64,000 nucleotides of DNA from Chrysogorgia sp. JL179-B06 (GCA_035772405.1 JAYKKM010000196.1:3280001-3344000), one strand, 5' to 3'; positions 38,301 to 47,372 are shown, numbered from the stretch's first letter. A program made the numbers and translations. Notes: generated from the letters alone by a model not told the origin.

Positions 38301-40569
38301 CTGAGGCGTCGTAAACTATTCGCGTTTTGGTGGACTCTGCATTCTCTCGCACCACTGGCTTGTGCGGTATGTAGAATTCAACTCCTTCAGCTGGTTTATC
38401 TGCGACCTCGACCACGCCCTGCTCCTTTTGTTCCGCGATGATGCTGTCGTACTCCGCCGTTTTCCCGGTTCTCTCCAACTTGCGTGTCAAGTTGTTTAGT
38501 CGCTGTAGGCTCCCCCGTTCATTAGAAGGCAGTGGAGGGTGATTTCCTCTCCAAGGCAACCCGGTCTCGTACCATCCATCTACGTGGCGTTTGAGCTGCT
38601 CACGGAACTCGGAGTAGACTTCTCTCTGATCATGTTGGGGACCATCAGCTAACCCTAGGACATCGAGTCGACACAGTTCCTCGTAGTCAACTTGAGTCGT
38701 TTGGGTCAGGAGCACTCGGCTGCTGTCGATCTCCTGTCCAGGAGATAGGATGACCCATCCTAATTTCGTCAGCTCGGCGACTGGTTCTCCATCACGACCA
38801 ATTCGCGGTTTAGTTTCGGTTTTGATCCGAGCATATTCGCCTGCGCCGAGCACAACGTGCACAGGAAGTTTGGCTTTGGATTCGTTGTCGTCCACGCACA
38901 CGCCTTCCAAGTGGGAATATCTTCCAATCATCTGCTGGTAACGAGGGTTATCCAACGACAAAAGCTCTCCGTTGTTTATCTTTGTTAAATGAACGGCCAT
39001 CTTGTACTGCCCGGTAATCGACTGGATTGTTGTCTCGTAGACTTCAAGCTTGGTTAATCTTGAACTCATCAGCATCTCCACTCGTCGAACTCGGGTTTCG
39101 ATCGGTCGTTTGTTCAGCAAGTCCAGAAGCTTTGCAGACGCGTATGAGCTTCCAGCACCGGAGTCAATCAAGGCACGACACGTGACTCCTTCCACTTCGA
39201 TAATGACGGTTGGAAATATTCCTTCAGCGTCGAACGCTGCAGTGAGTATTTTGTTTTCAGGCCCCTTGCGTTCACTACAGATGGAGGTGTGATGTTTCTT
39301 TCCACAGAGTTGGCAGGACATTTTGCTGTTGCATTCTGCAGCCCGATGCTTGGGACCTGTGCAATTGAAGCACAATCTTTTCTTGGCGAGTATTCCCTTG
39401 CGTTCGTCTGGAGTTGACACTCGAGGACAATCACTCGATTTATGGTCAGACTGCTCACAGTAGGCACACACGCGTAGTTTGGGTAGATCGTTTTGGCGCG
39501 AGTTGTAAAGTTTGTCGCTCCGGTCTCGGGTTCTATCTCGTGGTTTGTCTGGAGGACTTGCATCCGGTGGGTTTCTGCGCGTCCACAATCTCAACGCCTC
39601 GCACAGCTTCACGAAATCCCATTCGTCCCATCCGTCGTCTGTCCTCACCAAATCTCCCTTTATCCCAGGTAGTTTGTCCAATGTGAGCGCTACGTTGCCA
39701 TTCACTTGACTCAGCTTCCCCAATGTCTCCAAAGATTGGACATTGTACCGCAAACGTTCATAAAACTCGTGAATTTTATTGGCTTGCTTCCCAGATATTG
39801 TTGGCAATTCGAGTATATCCTTTGTGTAGGCTTTAACAATCTCACTCTCTTTTCCGTATTTGGTACTTAGTATGCTTTTGGCCCGGTTGTACCCTTCGGC
39901 GGTGTAAGGTAGGCCATCGATGGATTTTCGCACTTTCAAAGACACCAACTCCATTAAATAACTGAACTTTGATACGCTCGGTATATTTGCTTTGTCTACT
40001 GCTTCTTTAAACTGTCCCCAGAATCGCGTCCAGTCTTGATAGGTCCCGTCGAATTTCGTAATCACGAGTTTGGGAAGTTTAGCGAATGCCCCTTGACCAC
40101 CATCTTGTTTTGTCTCACTGCTCTCAATTGCGTTGACGCTCGATTCGGATTGTTGTTTGGATTTGGCGGCTCCCAATGTCGTTTGGTAATGTAGTTTCGT
40201 TTCGTACAGTTCCTTCTCAAAATCCAACTGTTCTTTCCTGCTTTTCGCGGAGTCGTCTTCCTTTGTTTGGTTTATCCACTTTCGCAAACGCGCCAAATCG
40301 TTGTCAGCTTCCGCAATGGTCTCTTCAACCTTTGCACACCAGTCTGTAATTTCTTGAATATCTTGACCTTCATTGATTTTTAGCTCTTCGACTATTATTT
40401 TACAGCTATCCGCCGCATTTACCACGGCTTTTAGCGCTTCGCTGTGGCGTTGTATTCGTTCGTAGTTGTTCGAGACGATAATATTCTCCGTTTTCCCTTT
40501 TGTAATTTTAAGATGCGTCAGTTTCGTCTCGAGGGTTTGTTGTGCGTCTTCTATATTTACCTTAGCCAT
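35350..40569 (-). CDS. BEL/Pao gag-pol polyprotein
   Basis: Single open frame of about 1739 residues. The frame is open upstream to 40674, but that part crosses the primer-binding site and LTR, so I take the ATG at 40569 (MAKVNIEDAQ). In order: a gag region with DUF1759-like sequence (about 160-300); CCHC-type zinc knuckles (about 368-425); an aspartic protease with DSGAG at 469; a Pao-type reverse transcriptase with YVDD at 873; RNase H with GDAS (Asp1054); an integrase HHCC zinc segment (CHGCRRF); catalytic Asp1407, Asp1470 and Glu1517; and a C-terminal DUF5641-like domain (GVVRAVKLRSG). No internal stop and no missing catalytic residue seen, so it may be competent. No envelope gene is present. 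Confidence 0.95.
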   Translation of the reverse strand: MAKVNIEDAQQTLETKLTHLKITKGKTENIIVSNNYERIQRHSEALKAVVNAADSCKIIVEELKINEGQDIQEITDWCAKVEETIAEADNDLARLRKWINQTKEDDSAKSRKEQLDFEKELYETKLHYQTTLGAAKSKQQSESSVNAIESSETKQDGGQGAFAKLPKLVITKFDGTYQDWTRFWGQFKEAVDKANIPSVSKFSYLMELVSLKVRKSIDGLPYTAEGYNRAKSILSTKYGKESEIVKAYTKDILELPTISGKQANKIHEFYERLRYNVQSLETLGKLSQVNGNVALTLDKLPGIKGDLVRTDDGWDEWDFVKLCEALRLWTRRNPPDASPPDKPRDRTRDRSDKLYNSRQNDLPKLRVCAYCEQSDHKSSDCPRVSTPDERKGILAKKRLCFNCTGPKHRAAECNSKMSCQLCGKKHHTSICSERKGPENKILTAAFDAEGIFPTVIIEVEGVTCRALIDSGAGSSYASAKLLDLLNKRPIETRVRRVEMLMSSRLTKLEVYETTIQSITGQYKMAVHLTKINNGELLSLDNPRYQQMIGRYSHLEGVCVDDNESKAKLPVHVVLGAGEYARIKTETKPRIGRDGEPVAELTKLGWVILSPGQEIDSSRVLLTQTTQVDYEELCRLDVLGLADGPQHDQREVYSEFREQLKRHVDGWYETGLPWRGNHPPLPSNERGSLQRLNNLTRKLERTGKTAEYDSIIAEQKEQGVVEVADKPAEGVEFYIPHKPVVRENAESTKTRIVYDASARAHSNAPSLNECLHTGPSLQNKLWDVLVRQRAHTVAVTGDMKRAFLQVRVKESDRDALRFHWKSGEHSNVETLRFTRALFGLAPSPFLLGAVIECHLESWKSRAPEAVAELCDNLYVDDLLTGAATVEEAKALKHQAIKIFEDATFTLHKWHSNASELDESQVPPEDSKDDTYAKQQLGKPAGADSSLLGLGWDKCKDELRVSFPSERAESTKRGVLRKLAKVYDPLGLVSPLTLEGKLIYRDVCCEKTAWDAELTETLRLKWEKWQQRLPENVTVPRSLAQFRERIKNIELHSYGDASSQGVGACVYAVVRQSSGVTQRLVAAKARLAKQGVTIPRLELISAHMATNLVMNVKAALTGFPVTAVYGWLDSTVALYWIRGNGEFKQFVQNRVRKIQAHPEIIWRHVKTTENPADLASRGGDPQQCSLWWNGPIWLSDKTNWPADVVTVASRTSQAEAKVTREIFAPAVGREDGFDKLLEKWDLNKAIRIGAWALRFLHNTRNLPNKRRGPLTTQEIENVHILWIKRAQSSGDFQEDRLQLNLQLNEQGVLECRGRIQGDYPKYLPDIHLYTQKLVQQKHLQTLHGGVVMTMASVRENHWIPRLRRLVKRTLRSCHGCRRFQVNALAAPPPGNLPRDRTCGGYPFQVLGVDFAGPLKYRLKKKKEAKAYIVVYACSLTRAVHLELTKSLETKEFLRTLKELIARRGRPQKIYSDNGRTFVGAARWMKAVMHDESLQNFLGTNNVKWQFNLSRAPWWGGQFERMVALIKNSLYKSVGGGFLKWEELKDVLLDIEVALNNRPLSYVEEDVQLPTLTPNLIIYPQCNILPEIAPHHIAEVDLRRRAKYIQRVKTVLWKRWTREYLRGLRERHNLNHGGKPFSVAVGDVVLVKSDEKNRGRWPLGIVEELYPGRDGVVRAVKLRSGKNHLERPVQHLFPLELNCDRASKAPNGLNPTVAEFRPSRSAALKAREEIRRMIQNEENEET

Positions 40570-40614
40570 TTGAAGAATGCTGTTCTTTGCTCTTGGTCGA
40601 GCGCTATTCACAAT

Positions 40615-40632
40615 ATCCCGTCGGAGGTGCCA
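40615..40632 (-). promoter_or_regulatory. tRNA primer-binding site of the BEL/Pao element
   Basis: Two bases inside the 5' LTR, the minus strand starts TGGCACCTCCGACGGGAT. Its complement would be a tRNA 3' end with CCA, a seven-base acceptor strand and a CCCGT T-stem. I cannot name the tRNA. Confidence 0.7.
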
Positions 40633-40634
40633 CG

Positions 40635-41085
40635 TGTGGGAAATTGCCTCCGCAGTTTGTAATTTACCACACAATCACAGTTTGGTTGATTTTGTATTTA
40701 TTTGTTAGTAAACATTCACAATCCCAAAGTTGTCCTCTCGCTCACACACTCACTATCTCACTTGTATTTTCGACTCTCAACACATCACGCACACACGCAC
40801 ATTATCATACCAACGCTCTCTTCTCACATGATCTGATTGGCCAATGTCCTATACTAAATGGATTACAAATTCCTTACACTTGAGCTTGTACCAAATGTTA
40901 ATCGTCAATCGTCCCTATTTAATCTAATGCTTTAACCTAAATTTAACCCTTAATTATTACCTGTTCACACTCGTAACTCGCATATAACTTTCACATTCCT
41001 GGCTCTCGTCACTCTGCACTCCACTTCACTCACATGCAACTTTCTCATTCTTATCATTTAGTTTAATATATCACATTTCCCCACA
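40635..41085 (-). repeat. 5' LTR of the BEL/Pao element
   Basis: Partner of 34786-35240. It should carry the promoter; I could not place a TATA box with confidence. Confidence 0.93.
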
Positions 41086-41221
41086 GTTTCCCATAGCAAT
41101 GTAACCTTCAACGTGCTTTGGTATGTCTTTGTTTGGGAAAGTTGGGGGGGGGGGGGGACGAAAAGTCAGCATGACTTTTTACGTTCTCTGAACACTGAGG
41201 GTTTGCCACGTTTTGAGTAAC

Positions 41222-41512
41222 CTGATCAACAAGGAAGAAATTGGTCGTGGAGGTCTTGCTGCCGTTTTCACGGCCGTTCTATCGGCTCCCGACAAGGAGA
41301 AAATAGTTGTCAAATAAAGTATCTGGATTCAGACGACACTGCTACAAAAACACTCGTGAAGTAAGCGCGTTTACTACGTCAGTTAAACCACCCTAACATT
41401 GTGCAACTGAAGGGAATCTGCGTGGACCAGTTTGCCATACTTTTGTATGTGTATTTTGATTTCTCGCCCATTGGTGGTATTGGAATATCTGTCATTAGCC
41501 TTGCAGATTCCC
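41222..41512 (+). pseudogene. Protein-kinase N-lobe fragment
   Basis: Reads EEIGRGGLAAVFTAVLS (glycine loop), then KIVVK (beta-3 lysine) and a stop. After a frame change comes DDTATKTLVK, a stop, ARLLRQLNHPNIVQLKGIC (helix C to beta-4) and DQFAILLYVYFDF (hinge). Two stops and a frameshift make it a relic. It directly abuts the right tandem-repeat arm of the foldback element, as if captured. Confidence 0.65.
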
Positions 41513-41787
41513 CCTTTTAAAGATTCCCCCTTTTAAAGATTCCCCCTTTTAAAGATTTCCCCTTTTAAAGATTCCCCTTTTAAAGATTCCCCCTTTTAAA
41601 GATTCCCCCTTTTAAAGATTCCCCCTTTTAAAGATTCCCCCTTTTAAAGATTCCCCCTTTTAAAGATTCCCCCTTTTAAAGATTCCGGCTTTTAAAGATT
41701 CCCCCTTTTAAAGATTCCGGCTTTTAAAGTTCCGTTCCGTTCCCCGTTCCGTTCCCCGATTCCCCGTTCCTGGTTTTAAAGATAGCC
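41512..41787 (-). repeat. Right tandem-repeat arm
   Basis: Reverse complement of the left arm: about a dozen attcccccttttaaag units, two ccggcttttaaag units, then the aacgg head in inverse. Confidence 0.9.
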
Positions 41788-42352
41788 TGTGACATATTGC
41801 GTTTGTTTCACCCACACAATAACTTATTTATATTTATATGTGGTTTATATTTTATTGTATGTTTATATTTTATTTACTTTGTATATCTGTTTCCGTGACA
41901 AGCCTACAGTAATATGCATAGACGTTAACATTTTCGTTCACCAAACTTAATACCCGTTTGGTTGGTTAGGTGTAAGCTGTTGGCCGAGGGGGCCTTGGAC
42001 TGGAGCGAGTAGGGTGGTATCTTGAGCTGACCACCCCCTTGGGACAGGTTACACCTTCACACTAATAAATTGGCCAGTGGAATTTTAACTTACCGTGTAG
42101 ATTTGATTAAAGGGCGGGTAAGGGTTTGCAATTTCGTGGAGCTTTTGATATTGCGTAACACCGCTTTATTCAAGCAAGTGCGCTAAAGGCAGTGCGCGAC
42201 AGTTCGTGCCAGTCTCCAGGCCTTCTCCTCTCACCACGTGCTTGCCTCGATCATATGCGGCGCGCGGAACCTTGGTTATTGTATAACCTCACTTAATTCA
42301 GAGGCGCGCTTAGGAAGATGTTTTTGGTTAGGGGGGCTTATGGTTGGGAAAG

Positions 42353-42830
42353 CACAAGAAGATCAAAGCAAAGTTGATTGTAGATGAGACAGTCACTCCG
42401 GTTGTGCACAAACAGCGAAGAATTCCTTACAATTTACAAAAAAAAGCGAAGGCTTAAGAACAGCGACTGAAAGAGTTGGGAATTATCGAAAATGTTCCAG
42501 ATGATCAACCAACTACATGGTGCACCAATCCGGTGGTAGCTCCGAAACCACATAATCCAGAGGCGATACGATACTGTTCCGATATGCGAGTTCCCAATAC
42601 AGCAATCAAGAGGCCAGTCGTAGAAGTTCCAACCATTAGCGATATCAAGTTCAAGCTAGAGCCTGCAGAGGGAGCAAAAGTCTTCAGTGTCTTGGATATG
42701 AATGAAGGGTACCATCAGCTAGAGTTGGACGAAGCGAGTCGACATCTTATACCACTTAAAAATGATCTTTTTGGGTCAAAGAAAGATTTTCGTGACACAA
42801 CTCAGCCCTGTTAGCTGGGCAATCATATTG
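42353..42830 (+). pseudogene. Ty3/Gypsy reverse-transcriptase relic
   Basis: Reads VTPVVHKQRRIPYNLQKK, a stop at 42447, ELGIIENV, WCTNPVVAPKPHNPEAIR, SDMRVPNTAIKR and FSVLDMNEGYHQLELDEASR. These are RT fingers and motif A of a Gypsy element (LDMNEGYHQ). Homology is lost soon after, before the YxDD motif. It lies on the same strand as the gag relic at 33458, but outside the foldback element. Confidence 0.75.
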
Positions 42831-42838
42831 ATCACGGC

Positions 42839-42912
42839 AGTGGCGGATCCAGGGTTGTTCGAAAGGTGGTGGTGGTGGTGGTGGTGGTTTTGGGGGGGGG
42901 GGGGGGTTGGTA
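42839..42912 (+). repeat. GGT/G-rich repeat after gcagtggcggatccagg
   Basis: The sequence gcagtggcggatccaggg followed by (GGT)n and a G run recalls the ends of common G-rich dispersed repeats in marine invertebrates. No second end was found. Confidence 0.4.
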
Positions 42913-43081
42913 ATGGGGGTGCGAACATGAAGAATCAGAAGTGCTTTTCCTGCGATTTCTGATAAGCATTTTTGCGAAATTAGGGCACAACGCCGTATAA
43001 GAAGTAGTACGTAATTAATCTGGCAATTAATGTAGCTAAATTAATTAAATTAACAGGACATGCCAAAAAACGCAAGCGAAA

Positions 43082-43455
43082 CCAATAGCACTTTCAGGAG
43101 ACATTTACCCATAATTCTTGCGGCCATAACAAAAGAAATAGCTCATTTGTAATTATTTGTGAGTCTAATTTGGTTTGTTTGTCCGCATTTTGAGCTATTA
43201 ATAGCAACCAGACACAGTGCTATTGAACTGACAGCTTTTGAACGTCCGTCGTTTTATAAAAAACTGGCTTTATGCAAACTGGCTTTTGCAATGAAAATAT
43301 CCCTTTAAGCAATTGCTATTAATAGCTCAAAATGCGGACAAACAAACCAAATTTGACTCATACACAAATGATTGCAAATGACCTATTTTCTTTTGTTATG
43401 GCCGCAATAATTATGGGTAAATGCGGACAACGTCATCTCTACAAAGTGCTATTGG
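43082..43455. mobile_element. Palindromic MITE with ~115-bp arms
   Basis: ccaatagcacttt and aaagtgctattgg bound it. The arms share tttacccataattcttgcgg, tttggtttgtttgtccgcat and gagctattaatagcaa with their inverses. Non-coding; the 65-codon frame 43332-43529 lies in an arm. Confidence 0.7.
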
Positions 43456-43593
43456 ATAAGCTACCAAAACATTGTGCTTATAATCGGTCATATAATATTG
43501 CGTTTATCACTTCGACTTCTTCGTCTTGACATGGTGAAAAATAGTAAACACTTATTTGCCTACAAGGGATTAGGGGATGTTTATACGAGGCTG

Positions 43594-43711
43594 GCCTAAC
43601 CCTAACCCCCCGCCTAATGAGTTTTCTAACCCTAACCCCCAACATAATGAGTTTTCTAACCCTAACCCCCCAACTTAATGACTTTTCTAACCCCCTGTCT
43701 TCCTAACCCCC
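43594..43711 (-). repeat. 32-bp tandem repeat with telomere-like core
   Basis: Four units each contain ctaaccctaacccc (the last one shortened), spaced by taatgagtttt. The minus strand shows GGGTTAGGGTTAG, two telomere-type hexamers per unit, but not a pure telomeric array. Confidence 0.6.
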
Positions 43712-44163
43712 GGCTGTATTTTCTATGGTTATACTAAAAAACATCGTCCCAAAGACGCGGCACTGTACGTTAACTCAAAAAGATCTAACTCCGACCACCG
43801 GCTACAAGTAAGGATGATTACCTCCCCCCAGTCCTTTTATTCTGTTATAATATTGAGATTCTTACTAAGACGCCGGATCGGACTTTGATCTTGTTTACAT
43901 GGGAAAAACACAACAAAGTGTTCGACCTGAACTCTACCTTGGGTACATGAATTCGAGCCTCATGCATTAAACACCCGCTAACTCGAGGCTGAAGACTGAA
44001 TGTAAGAATATAAGATACACGGCAGCGACAAGATGGAGGAATAAAAAGGTAACAGGTACATTCTACGCCAGATATCTGGTGCATGGCATTTTGCTGTATA
44101 CGCGACACAATTCTTGTTTATGATTCGCTGGTAAATAGGAAGGTTAAGAAAACAGAACAGTGA
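43712..44163. other. Region without a recognisable gene
   Basis: Short frames only and no recognisable motif. Confidence 0.4.
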
Positions 44164-44398
44164 CGGTGTTACTAAAGCCCGGTTTCCATATGATCGCAAT
44201 GATCGCAACGATCGCAACGATCGCAGAAATTAAGAGTTCTGCGATCATTGCGATCCTTGCGATCATATGGAAACCATAAACCTTGCGATCGTTGCGATCG
44301 AAGCCCGATTTCTATATGAATGCAACGATCGCAAGGATCGCAACGAGTCGACAATCGTTGCGATCGTTGCGATCATATGGAAACCGGGCTTTAGATAA
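44164..44398. mobile_element. MITE with TA-flanked AAGCCCGGTTTCCATATG ends
   Basis: Termini aagcccggtttccatatgat and its inverse, each next to TA. The interior is gatcgcaa/ttgcgatc arrays in both orientations, giving several alternative hairpins. The Cys/Asp/Arg-repeat open frames across it are artefacts. Confidence 0.7.
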
Positions 44399-44594
44399 CT
44401 AGCTTTAATTTTGTCTTAGAAACAAACCAATGATAATTAAAGTTAAAATGAATTATGAGTGTGATTTCGTCGAGCCCACAGAAGCTTCTTAACTTTTAAA
44501 ACACTTGCAATTATGGAGTAAACGGATTTTCACTTCGTAACAGTTTGCGTTGCCTCGAGAACGTTTAAAGTGCCATGACCCCAAATACGATATT

Positions 44595-45005
44595 AGTAAT
44601 ATAGATTCACAACATGAAGTAAATAGTTGAATGCCAAGATGTTTTATGATTTGAGCTTTGCGTTCATGTTCTAGAAACTTTGTTTCAACTGAAATTCTAA
44701 TGATGTGACGTCATTTACGGCATTTGGCTTTCTTTTCTGCTTTCCGTGTGATAGACTGATTGACGCGGATTTGAGTGAAAAAGTTGATAAAATCTTTAGT
44801 ATAGTGGTCAAGTACATCATCAACGTTTGAGTTAGATTAATTTGCTTTAACAGTAGAATATTGTATCCGAAATGATGCCGTAAATGACGTCACACTCATT
44901 AGCATTTCGGACAAATAAACCTTTCTAGAACATCAACGCAAAGCTCAAATCATAAAATATTTTGACATTCAACTATTTACTTCGTGTAGAATCTATATTC
45001 GCCAC
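44595..45005. mobile_element. Long palindromic MITE
   Basis: Arms of about 170 bp: gaagtaaatagttgaatg, atgatttgagctttgcgttc, ttctagaa and tgacgtcatttacggcat recur in inverse order on the right. Divergence is visible throughout, so it is older than the palindrome at 31187. Confidence 0.65.
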
Positions 45006-45223
45006 GTTTCCATCTAACTTCAACAATGGACCCGGTTCACACACCTGCAGGCACTATGTAATAAACTCGCACGTCCTGACAATATAACAACAACTAGATT
45101 TATTAGATATTCAAACAATTATATACAAGGAGTGTTCTTCATTATAATAAGGGCAATGAGTTTAGGTCCAATATATAATACGTGCAGTAATAATTTCATG
45201 TTAGGAGGGCACCAAATATTAGG

Positions 45224-45370
<147 letters not shown>

Positions 45371-45403
45371 GTAGAGTGCTGCGTAGACAGTGTTTTGAAT
45401 ATA

Positions 45404-45530
45404 TAGCAAAGTGAAAAGGTGGTAAACTGCCAAGAATTTAGTGACGAGATACTGACGTTTCGAGCGGAGCCCTTACGTCAGTATCTCGTCACCAAATTCT
45501 TGGCAGCTTACCACCCTTTCACTTTGCTAT
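45404..45530. ncRNA. Inverted pair of hammerhead-like units
   Basis: Two copies of the unit ending in cactttgcta face each other, forming a palindrome of about 125 bp whose centre is the ggagccctta/acgtcag junction. The centre has lost one CTGATGA box. Confidence 0.6.
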
Positions 45531-45554
45531 ATATATATATATATATATATAAAT

Positions 45555-45618
<64 letters not shown>

Positions 45619-45622
45619 TATT

Positions 45623-45705
<83 letters not shown>

Positions 45706-45755
45706 ATATATATATAGCAAAGTGAAAAGGTGGTAAACTGCCAAGAATTTAGCGA

Positions 45756-45829
<74 letters not shown>

Positions 45830-45839
45830 ATATATATAT

Positions 45840-45987
45840 AGCAAAGTGAAAAGGGTGGTAAGCTGCCAAGAATTTGGTGACGAGATACTGACGTTTCGAG
45901 CGGGGCCCTTACTCTGATGAAGGGCTCCGCTCGAAACGTCAGTATCTCGTCACTAAATTCTTGGCAGTTTACCACCTTTTCACTTTG

Positions 45988-45990
<3 letters not shown>
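45840..45990. ncRNA. Inverted pair of hammerhead-like units with intact core
   Basis: The plus-strand half reads CTGATGA, then GGGC-UCC-GCUC, GAAAC, GUCA, GUA, so the two conserved boxes and stem II of a hammerhead are intact. The other half is its inverse copy except near the centre. A stem I that would complete a standard ribozyme is not obvious within one unit. Confidence 0.55.
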
Positions 45991-46033
<43 letters not shown>

Positions 46034-46092
46034 AGAATCTTATCCCGGCATTACCACCATATATACAGAACTCGTGACTAGGCTCTCGGCAA

Positions 46093-46245
46093 CGGCTTCC
46101 GTAGCTCAGTGGTCAGAGCACTGCACTAGCAATCGCAGAGTCGCGGGTTCAATTCCTACCGGAAGGCCGCTAAGTTGCATTTTTCGCAACTGGTCCCGGT
46201 TTGGTCTTAAAATGTATGTATTCCAACACTCGAAATTTTCTTTCA
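46093..46245 (+). repeat. tRNA(Ala)-derived SINE
   Basis: The head has box A tagctcagtggtcagagc, an AGC anticodon loop with a bulged stem, and box B gggttcaattcc. The acceptor halves cttccg and cggaag pair. It is followed by a body aactggtcccggtttggtct shared with 1363-1420, and a (TA)n tail. The bulged stem and attached body argue against a functional tRNA. Confidence 0.7.
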
Positions 46246-46318
46246 ATATATATATATATATATATATATAACAAAAACCAAAACCATTATATTGAGTAAA
46301 ACAGAAGTGAAATCATAG

Positions 46319-46357
46319 AAGTTCTAACGTTTCGTTGTTAACACAACATCTTCAGAG
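46319..46357 (-). ncRNA. Hammerhead-like hairpin motif
   Basis: Minus strand: ctctgaagatg, a TTGT/ACAA hairpin, CGAAACGTTAGAAC. Same architecture as the neighbouring units but different sequence, so it is a separate family beside the (TA)n tail. Confidence 0.35.
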
Positions 46358-46627
46358 AATAATAATTTACTTAAGTGCAGAAAGCCTAAATATATAATTA
46401 CAAAGTTGTCATAAATTACGGATTAATTAACAAATCAAGAAAGGAACTAAAAATATTACAGGATGAGACGACACTAGTATACAATGACAATGAAGGAATT
46501 ATAAGCTTACAAAAGAAAAAGTGGTGCGGTGCCAATATTTGCGTTTAAAGGTGGTTTGAGATCGCGAATGAGAAGAGTTTCTTCACTATATATATAATTA
46601 TGGGTTTAGAAAATAAGTTAATGAGCA

Positions 46628-46711
46628 ATTGCGATGAAGGGCTCAGCTGGAAACGTCACTATTTCGTCACTAAAAATCTTGGCAGTTTACCGCCCTTTCA
46701 CTTTGCTATAT
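46628..46711 (+). ncRNA. Hammerhead-like repeat, decayed
   Basis: gcgatgaagggctcagctgg then aaacgtcac and the tail ggcagtttaccgccctttca. Homologous to 11260-11352, with a damaged core. Confidence 0.45.
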
Positions 46712-47372
46712 AAGTTAAATATACAATTTTGAACCTGCAGTGTTGTTAGAGTTGTTGATATAAATACAGGTGTAATTTTAGGGTGCGTGCCAAAGCATAG
46801 AGTTTGTTTCATTAATGCATGGCATGTTATGAAATGTTTGTTGATAATTAGGACAGTTTAGCCGCCTTGGGTTGTTGATTGATTGACGTAAATGATTATA
46901 TATCCGACCGAAGCTATGGAACTTTTACCATGGAACTTTTAACGTCTAACTAAATTGTTTCAATTCATATATATACGTTGAACTTGTGATGTGCATAATC
47001 GGAAGTATTTAGTTGAAGCGGGCCTGAGTTGTGCGCCATTAATGAAGTAGGTTAGCGGTGCATGTACATTGAAAATTATGCGTCGGTTACGATTGTCGCG
47101 ATGTTTGAAATATTATATAGTTGATTATATAGTTAGGTGGCGATGGAAATGGGCGGGATGGCTTGGAAATCACAACGTGATTATATGTGAATTAAGAATG
47201 ATGCATGAAGGTGGCGGTATATTTTTTGTGGTTCATACTGATATTTTATCAGTGTTTCATGATATGAAGCATTGTTACTCGCGCTATATATAGTAAGAAA
47301 GGATAAAGCAATTTTCGCATTTAAAGAACCGAAGGATTAAGGAAAATGACATGATATATATGTAATATGGCT
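46712..47372. other. Region without a recognisable gene
   Basis: AT-rich and non-coding; no repeat structure recognised. Confidence 0.4.

Larger units (their letters stand above)
34786..41085 (-). mobile_element. BEL/Pao LTR retrotransposon, structurally intact
   Basis: LTRs of 455 and 451 bp start TGTGGG and end CCCACA. By eye they differ only by a 4-bp indel, so insertion is recent. Target duplication agttt (34781-34785, and 41085-41089 if the last LTR base is shared). The element reads right to left: 5' LTR, primer-binding site at 40615-40632, one gag-pol frame, purine tract, 3' LTR. It lies inside the foldback element 32571-41787. Confidence 0.93.
32571..41787. mobile_element. Composite foldback (Mutator-like?) element with tandem-repeat arms
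   Basis: Both ends begin GGCTAT, then (with a 5-base gap on the left) aaaccaggaacggggaatcg, and continue as inverted aacgg-rich heads. These lead into tandem arrays of gggggaatctttaaaag and ccggaatctttaaaag units (left to about 32960, right from about 41512). A 10-bp direct repeat TGTGACATAT flanks it at 32561-32570 and 41788-41797, fitting the 8-10-bp target duplications of Mutator-like and Foldback elements. Without the BEL insertion it would be about 2.9 kb. It encloses a Gypsy gag relic and a kinase-gene fragment; no transposase is visible. Confidence 0.7.

Noticed and set aside
35350..40674. Start of BEL/Pao gag-pol at 40674
   Set aside because: That ATG lies within the 5' LTR and the frame crosses the primer-binding site; the ATG at 40569 is the natural start.
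33458..42830. Gypsy gag (33458) and RT (42353) as one element split by the foldback
   Set aside because: Gag is inside the 10-bp-duplication-bounded element and RT outside it, so a single original element would require further rearrangement; kept as separate relics.
46093..46170. Functional tRNA-Ala gene
   Set aside because: Anticodon stem has a bulge, the T-stem mismatches, and a SINE body shared with 1363-1420 follows directly.
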